Assembly (NCBI GenBank): GCA_030248065.1
Contig: JASAMV010000235.1
Span: 1 to 64,000, forward strand
DNA from: Rhynchonema sp. JSB1_4
Lineage: Eukaryota > Nematoda > Chromadorea > Monhysterida > Xyalidae
DNA length: 64,000 nt
Direction of reading: 5' to 3'
Part shown: positions 43,601-52,600 of the stretch, piece after piece
Numbering within the stretch: position 1 is the first letter of the stretch
Layout of the letters: each line of letters starts with the position of its first letter
Notes under the pieces: model-generated
Told to the model about the DNA's origin: nothing
The model's input: the letters and a program-made list of their open reading frames with translations, nothing else
Database searches by the model: none
Made by a program: the position numbers and the translations under genes

Positions 43601-46600
43601 CCCACACCCACCCCCCACCTCCCCTCCCCCCCCCACCACAACCACACACCACCCTCTGCAACACACTCCCCCCCCTTACCCCCCCCCCCCCCCCTCCCCT
43701 CCCTTCCCCCCCCTCCCAGACCCAACCTCCTCCTCCCCGCGCCTCACACCTCCACCCCTGACCTCCCCCCGTTCCCCCTCCTTCTTCTTTCCTCCCCTTC
43801 CTTCCTCCCTCCTTCTTCGTCGCGGATGACACGCGCGTTTTTTGAATTTTTTTTTTGGTTTTTCTCCTACCCTCCACTCTCCTCCTGGGGTCCACAAAAC
43901 TTTTTTTTGGTTGGGGAGGGATCGTCTCCCACTTGCACTTCACACACATCACACACAACCACTTCCCACCTTCCTCCTCCTCCTCCTCCCCCCTCCTCTC
44001 TCCTCTCTCCCCTCTCCCCCAAAACCCACTACCCCCGGCGCGCAGGGACCAAGCCACCTCGCTCGGCACTACGCGACACTCACACTCCACGCCAATCCGC
44101 ACGCACCACCACCGCCCACATCACTTATTTAAGCCTCCACCAACAAAAACCCCTACCCCCCTAACTCCACCTCCCCCAACCCCCCCCCACACCCACACAC
44201 CAACAGAATCAAAATAAAAACCCCTCCTCCCCCCCCCCCTCCCCCCCACCAACCCCGCACCAACACCACACACCTCCACCACTCACCTCCCTCCCCCCTC
44301 CTCCTCCCCCCCCCACACCTTCCCCCCCTCACCTCCCCCACCCGCACCAACGACACTACGTCTCTACTTCACTTCCCCTCTTCCCCCCCTCTCACCACCC
44401 CACCACCACTACTCACTACACACTCCTCTTCTCTCCTTCTTCTCCTTTTCCCTTTGTCAAACCAATTTCCCAAAACCCCAAACACCACCTCATCAAAGCC
44501 CCAGCGCCGCTCTCCCGCGCCCGCGCGCCACGCCGACCACCCGCCAGCCCCACAAGCCAGCTTTTATCCTGTGAAACAAACCCACAAAAACCCCCTGTAA
44601 AAATTGAATTTTAAAAACATTTTCTTTCTCAGGTGGCTAACGGTCTGGCGGACAGCATCGTCGCTGAGCTGGGCAGTGATTCGGAATTCACACAGTCATT
44701 GATCAAGGCCAGCTCCGAGCCTCCTCAGTTGAATCGCGATGAATCGACCGATCAGGAAGCCGATAGTGACGTCAATCGATCGTCAGAGAAAAGTTGGTTT
44801 CTGAATTATTTGCCCGTATAGGTATTCTGGTGCATGGCTTATTCATACAGCGACCGCCAGTTTGGAGAGAATGTGACTCAATTTGCACCCTGCTAGTATA
44901 TTCTGTATGGAAAAATATGTGTCGAAATAAATTACTGAAAAAAAAAGGGCAATATAAGTTCAGACAAACGTCGAAACCAACTGCCACATAATGTGGCTGC
45001 ACACACATGGATACTTTTTTCAGTTGACACGCCCGGCGACCGTAAGCAACTGCCACCAGGTGAACTGTTACACGTGAAATTCACGCGTGCGCCCAATCAA
45101 CCGTTGGGTATATCGTTGGCTGGACATAAAGATCGCACAAAGAACGGAGTGTTTGTGGTTGGATTGGCCCAGGGCAGTCCCGCTGCGAGTGCGGAGGAAA
45201 TGCTGAGGATAGGCGACGAGTTGATTGAGGTGAGAACTTGAAGCGAGAATTATAGTGACCACAAAAATGTTAAATATATGATTATAATACTGGCACCGTC
45301 CACACACCATCTTCGTATATATACTTTTACAGCCGCGGAAACAAAAAACTGCGGTTCGAAGTCGAGGCAGGCAACAAGCTCAACATCACAATCAACAAGC
45401 CACGCAGCCGGCTCGCGTGCGTTACGATGTTTCAGTCACACAAGCTGTATGTTCAGCTGCGTGGCTTGTGGACTAAGTGTGTTGAGCCTGTTCCCCCCCC
45501 CCACCCCGAACGGGATTCCATACACCATCTGTAAGAATGCATGAGGCACGAAATTAAAAAAAAACAATCCGCGGCCTTTGCAGATCAACACTCAAGTGTT
45601 GCATGGTCGCAGTCACTTGCACGCAACGGCTGTCATACGCCAGTTGACCGACACCGACATCCACTTGGTCGTGCTCAGACGACAACACAACGATCAGGCG
45701 GTTAGTTGTGATCGATTACAATCGACTCTTCCGACAAGGAATCTCCATGTTGTGAATCCCTGTGTGCAGTGAACGAGTAGCCGTCGTGTCCCGTAATAGT
45801 ATTTCTTTTTTCTGGATAATGAACGACTTCGCAGTCTAAAGACTTGTTTCAATGGTGAACAAAATGTGAGGCACCATGCCTAGAATCAGGTACCTAACTG
45901 AGCTGGACACAATCAAAGTAAAATGAGGTGTCCATGATGACCCAAACAAGCTGAAGTGATTAAAGTAATTTGGAACTAGCGTTGCCTGATTTTCAAGGTG
46001 AAATTGCCGAGCAGCGAACCTGAGAACACTTCGACGCCGCCGACGGTTGTGGAGAATGGGAAGGCGAAAAGCAGCACATCGCTCGCCAGCAACATGCTGC
46101 AGCCGGACGATCATGTAAATCACCAGCATTATTTTTATTGGTTGTCGTTTTTAGAACTATAGGTACGCTAAACGTAGCAGAACTATTCATCCATGCTCAT
46201 TCGTTAGGATTATTGTCAAAAATTAAAACAAGCATTCTCGATTTTCTCACGTACCAACGGAGTTGCTCGAGTCCCGCTGCATATGGCACACTCATTCGAG
46301 CTTGTGGCTTTCTTCCAACTTATTCCGTATCACTTTTGCTGTCACCCATCTTCTTGAGTATGTGCGTCTTATGTTGCTGGGATGAAAAAGTGACTTCAGC
46401 TACTGTACTACACGCGCTAGTGCCAGCTTGGGTGGAGAATCCCTTTGTACCAAAGCGGTAAAAATACGCATGCGACAAGCCATTCGTAGCATAGCTAAAT
46501 CCAAGTATAAAACCGGTATGCCTAATGACATAAGGCTCAAATTACAGAAATTGATGTCGCATATTGCGGGGTTTGTTCACCAGATACACGAACTACCCAG

Positions 46601-49600
46601 CACTGCACATCACTGTATTGCGCTCATTTCTTTGCCGCATAGCACTATAGTTGCTGTTCTGATCAAGATACATACAGTAGCTTGTTTGTCTTCACATGGC
46701 TGCACGGGCACTGCAACGGGGCTAATGTTAACGGATAAGCACAAAGGCCAGCATCGACTGTGTAATCTTATAAAAGCACAATACAGCATCCTGCTGCTCA
46801 GATGTGCTGATATCCGGCCCCCGGGAAAACAAAGTACTGTATGCATTTGGTGCAGTTCAGGGACACGACCATGCTTATCCAACACATGTGTATGTACAGT
46901 ACGCCGATGGATCTCGGGGCATTTTCCCATAAGCTGCACGCTATTTTTATGTATACCGTATATACTAGGTTAGTCGTTCGCGATCAAACCTGTGACATGC
47001 ACTAAGTTGGGATAGTATCTGTTCAATCTAGACATAAAAATGGCAAAGATCAAGGCAGTGCCGAAATTGTAGCCCCGATGGTTCACATGCCAAGGCCTGC
47101 AAACTCATATAAGAACAGCCAGAGGGGATACATTTGCGTTGCCATATTGACGCGCAAAGCGCTGTGCGTAAGGGTCGCAGTGGCTCACGGCGACAAACTG
47201 TCATACTTTCTTGTGCTCATGTGTGATCCTCTTGTGTAGAAGCGTAACGTGTGCACTTTCGTCAAAGCTTGGGTCACCGTGCATTTGCACCATTTGCCCA
47301 CAAAACCCGTTGCCATTGCTTTTGCCCCTCCCAATTCCTCCATATGTTTGCCCGATGCTTTTTGTGACTTCGAGACTCTCTCTCCCTCTCTCTTCTATGC
47401 GTCATAGTTGGCCGTGGTTTAAGCACCCAAGTATATATGTAGCTCGCTCGGCTGCTTTTTCTGTTTGCGCAGTGCGCAACTCTGGTCCCATTTGGCCTCC
47501 CGGCGATCCATTTACGATTCGAATGCCTTGCATTGTGCGTCTGATAATAAAAACTTGTGTCAGGCTAACGGAGCTAAACACTTCATGGTCAATTTCGTTC
47601 GCCTTTCTTTCGTTCCAATCTTGGCAAACTTGTTTTTTTACAACAATTGCTATCGATATCAGTCACCTTTCGGTTGTGGCATAAATGACTGTGTGAGTCG
47701 GTGAATTCGCAATTTTGTGTATCTTTGTCCGCCGCCAGCCTGTATTTTCCACATGTGGAATTGCGTTTTGTGTGCGTTTTTCAGGCATATGTTTTTTGCT
47801 AGTTTGCGGTGCACGATGCTGTCATCAGTGCAAACAGCGAAGCCACAAGTGTCACTGTTCTCAGAATTTTCAAGCGCGCCGACCACATCCGATCCCAACG
47901 ATGTTTCAGACACCGCCGCAAATCGAGTCCGAATGTCCGTCAATCGAAACGGTCGTGTGTGCGCCAGCGCCATTAAGTGACGACGACACGAGCATGCCGC
48001 GGGTGGCCGCTGAACGGCTGATTGTGATCAAAAGAGGACATCAAGGGTTCGGCATCACGCTCACCGAAGCCACCTCAAACACCAACGGGGCACACGGAAT
48101 ATTTGTGACTAATGTTTCACCGGACTCGCCGACCGGCCAGGTAACAATTACGCTTCGTCGCCCTTGAAAACGTACCCCTTCAGAGGGGCGGATGGTCCCA
48201 GTGACCTTTGTGGGACAATTCATCGTCCTTGGCACGTGGACCATCCGCCCCTCTTGAGGGAGTGGGACCATCAGGTACATATCACACCGACTGGCCAGGT
48301 CACAATTACATATGAGACCATATTTTTGTTCATGGACACTTAGTCGCTAGTCACTTCCTGATGACTTACCAGTAGTGATTGCTCGAAGGTATACTTTGAG
48401 CTGGCAAAAGCTGATCAGTTTTTAGTCTGAATCTGAATCGAACTCTGTAATCCCAGTTACCGGTATAATCAACAAGCCAACAGTACTGATGTGTTCGTTG
48501 CACATGTGCGTCCCCCGTAATTTCTTGGACCCCGCACTGAGTAGCGCTCCAGCCTACGCTTCTGCTATACTGTATTTGTCATAACTTTCCTCAGGGTTCA
48601 TATTCAAAATTGCAGCTGCTCGACCGCTGATAGCGTATTGAGCAGTTCGGTGGCGAATCTACTACATACGAATCTTTCGCTTTTTACTAACATTAATTTT
48701 GAAAGTGTGTGTGAACTGTGAACGGTAGTGTGGGAGATAAAAAAATGTGCACCCATACACTTTCGACTTGTCCTTTCGAACTGAAATCGCTCAGGCTTCT
48801 CTTGCGCTAAGCAGTTAGCACTTTGGGTTTTGGTGCTGCAGTTTCATCGTTTCTTATTTGTCTTGCAGAGGCATGGACAAGAACTAAAGAGCAGGTTACG
48901 CAACGTTTCAGTCGGGAAATAACCGTTCTTTTGACGTCTGAGTTACGAGTTCTTTCATCGCAGGCACAGTATACGCAGAATGTGCCCATTTTTTTCTTTC
49001 ACAGTTTCGATCTCTGGGCCTCACAGCCAATTAGAGCGCTTGCCATGTACATATGTACAAGCTCAAGTGTGGATATTTTCTGTCTTGCTCATTTGTCTAT
49101 CTGGACAGATAAATGCCATGTTCAGCAGCGCCGTCGGCTCCGATATGTACTTTTATATTTCCCCATCTGGTTCGTTTTATAGGCTACTGTGGGCAGTGCG
49201 GATCGTAGCCTAGAATCGCGTTGCAGTTTTGTTGATTTGTCCGAATTGGACATCGCAAGGCTTCTGTGTGCCTCAGCGTTTCTTGATGCCGTGCCTTCAC
49301 GGCATGAGCATATTGCGTGGGCTGTCAAACGGCTGGCCTCACATAAAAGAAAAAACATGTCATGTAAACTTCTGAACATAAGAGCAACCTAAGAGCTCGC
49401 ATGATTGTACGTACTGTACGTATTTGTGCGCACGGTACCAATTTCTATCCAGTGTCACATGCAATACGGGGGGTGGGCAGTATTCGTGCGCGTAACAGAA
49501 GTGTATGCGGCGCGCGTTACAGCGCCTCTCTCGGGAAATAACCTGATTTCCATCGCTAACAAACAGTGCGAAAAACAGTAATTTTGACGAGCAGAAGCCA

Positions 49601-52600
49601 GCCGCACAATGCAGCGCCAGCGTCACAGCCAAACAAGTTCATCATTTATTTGCGTTGTGTTGTTTCGCTTTTGCAGACCCGCAATCTGCGCGTTGGCGAG
49701 CAAGTGCTATCGGTGAATGGCGAGCCTGTCAGCAATATGACGTCATCGCAAGTCGCCGAAATCATGCAGAGTTGCGACGAACAGGTGGGTCCTTGTGTTG
49801 GATGATAATGTAATGTTGTGCTTGCAAACTAAGCGACCGTTTTTCTACAAAAAACTGACCAATTTTTATGAACTGATTTATACCAAACACGACAGGGTTT
49901 GCTACTCGAGTTGTGTTCTGAAAGCATTTTCGTCAACCCGTGCAAGCATTTTTTCTTTCAGGTCGAGTTGAAACTGGCGGGTCAGCCAGCGGTGACTCTG
50001 CCTGCATCAGTGTCCATGGGAGGAGCAGGCCCTGTCGCGCCAGCGACTGACACCTCAACTGCTGCCGTGCAAAGACAATCAACGCTGACGACTGCACCAA
50101 GTGTGGATGCTGGTTGGTCTTGGTTATTATTACTTGGCTGAAGTCAATTTAGAATATTAATCTTGCTTGTGTGTTCAGCGGTTCAGCAAGTTTGCTTCAT
50201 GCGGCAGGTAGTGAGGTGTTACCAAAACCATGTTGCAGAAATGATCAAAACAGCACGTTGTACTCCTTGAGGAGTGCTTTATATCTGGTGTCAGACATAA
50301 AGTACTCCACATACCTACATACTTCCTTAAATTTAACCCCAATTGTTGCAGACGACAAACGCAAGCCGTCGACGGGCTCCGTACCGAATCCGGCCACGGT
50401 CCAAATCGAGGCCGGACAGGAGACGCTGATCGAGATCGATAAAGGCGGTCACGGGCTCGGACTGAGCATTGTTGGAGGCTCGGACACCGTCCTGGGCACT
50501 GTCGTCATACACGAGGTCTATCCGGATGGAGCTGCGGCGAAAGACGGTCGGCTGAAACCCGGCGATCAGTTGATGGAGGTGTGTGAGCATTTTTTGTCGA
50601 TTCGCTTGAGTATTTGTGATGTTCCCAGACTGTAGAGTAAATAGCTTTTGTGTTCAACGACAATACGAGATTAATGCAACAATGCATACCTATAGAATTT
50701 GCTTCCATAATTCCTTGAACGCCTCTGGCAATTTGCCTCCGCCCCCCCATCTTATTGCTGGTCTGTAACATCACTGCGTGCAAACTCATAAACAGAGTTT
50801 CGTCACATCTGTGCATAGCGAGGGCAGAGAGCCACTACAAGCAGTGCACATAGTGAAGTCACAATGTACTGAGTGCAGTAATGTTGGTCTGTTTCGCCCT
50901 GCTTTCGCAGACAGACCGAGGCGCCAGGGCTCGTCAGTGCAATCGCCCCTGGCAAATTTGCCTCCAAAAAGCTCCACCAGCAGATCTTATTGCTGGTCTG
51001 TAACATCACTGCGTGCAAACTCATAAACAGAGTTTCGTCACATCTGTGCATAGCGAGGGCAGAGAGCCACTACAAGCAGTGCACATAGTGAAGTCACAAT
51101 GTATGAGTGCAGTATGTTGGTCTTTTCGCCCTGCTTTCGCAGACAGACGAGGCGCCAGGGCTCTCATCAATGCCTCTCAAATTTGCCTCCAAAAAGCCCA
51201 ACAACACTCAAAACAAAAAAAAACCAAAAAAAAAAAAAAAAAGAACACCAAAAAAACGATATTAGTCTTACCTACCAGTAATTTGACGGAACTAATGTTT
51301 CAGGTGAACACTCTATCCCTGCGCAGTGTCACGCACGACCAGGCCATCTCCCTGCTGCGTCACACACCTTCGCACGTACGATTGATCGTTTATCGTGATG
51401 TGAACATGCAAATGTCACTGCTCGATCCCACACAGATCTACAATGTGATCGAAGTGGAGCTGCAGAAGAAACCCGGCAAAGGTGCGTGTTGTAACGGTCG
51501 ACATTTGTTTGTTCATCCATATTTTTATAATTTCGGTTTACTTCACACCGCTTTTACAGGTCTCGGACTGAGCATCGTCGGTCGCAAGTCCGAACCGGGC
51601 GTGTACCTATCGGAGGTTGTGAAAGGCGGTGCTGCTGACATCGACGGTCGACTGATGCAGGGTGACCAAATACTGGCCGTTAATGGACAAGATGTCACCA
51701 ATTCGATGCAAGAGGAAGTGGCCGCCATTCTGAAGGTTCGTTGAACTCCATGCTTTGCGAAAATCGGAACTTACCTGGTACTTTCTAGAAGTATATGACT
51801 TATAAATTGGAACTTACAGACGCTTTGCGAATATTGAAACTTATGTACCTGGTATTTTCCAGAAGTAATATGACTTATAAATTGCAGACAAGTGTCGGCG
51901 TCGTGCACCTGAAAGTCGGTCGGTGGAAATTGACCGAAGCGAACAAAGCCGCCCAATCATCGAGCAAGTCGTCGACCACCGCCCCTCCGTCAGCCGAAAC
52001 CTCCACCGTTGACAAGTCTGCAGCCACCATACCGGCTGTGACGTCACCCGCCAGCTCGAGTCCAACCCCGTCCGTGCCCAAGGCCACAGTCGATGGTGCA
52101 ACGGCCGAAACGGCACCCACTGCCGCGGCGGCATCGTCAACTGAGGAGCCCCGGCCCACCACCGTCGCTGCCGCCACACCGGCAGTTGAGGCTGAGCCGG
52201 AATACAAACTGTTGCCCGACTTGAATGAGGAAGGCTCGGAGTCGATGCTGGTCGAACTGCGGAAAGTGACTGGCACACCGCTTGGCATGGGCATCGGACG
52301 AAGGTCGAGGGGCATACTGGTCACGTCTGTGCAGGTGCGTTGATTGGACATTTGTGCTCAGAAACATTCAATTAATCGATGAAAATACTAAACCGAAATG
52401 CCGGTTTGCATGCAAACGAACTAATTAGCATCGGTATCGTGTTGATTGCAGGAAGGCAGCCACGCAGCAGGGGTGCTCAAAGTGGGGGATCGTGTGATGG
52501 CCGTCAACGAGCAGGTGGTCACCGACCAAGCCAGTGCCGTCGACTTTGTCAAAGGCAGCGGGCCGAAACTTGTGCTTCAAATTGCCAGGCTGACTGATAG

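Noticed and set aside
43584..44102. 172-codon Gly/Glu/Trp-rich minus-strand ORF
   Set aside because: A product of the G-free C-run tract on the other strand.
46428..46973. 181-codon plus-strand ORF
   Set aside because: No recognisable domain, no phase-matching splice sites, and the composition is like the intron around it.
47211..47684. 157-codon plus-strand ORF
   Set aside because: Hydrophobic runs come from pyrimidine-rich sequence, and there is no family or splice evidence.
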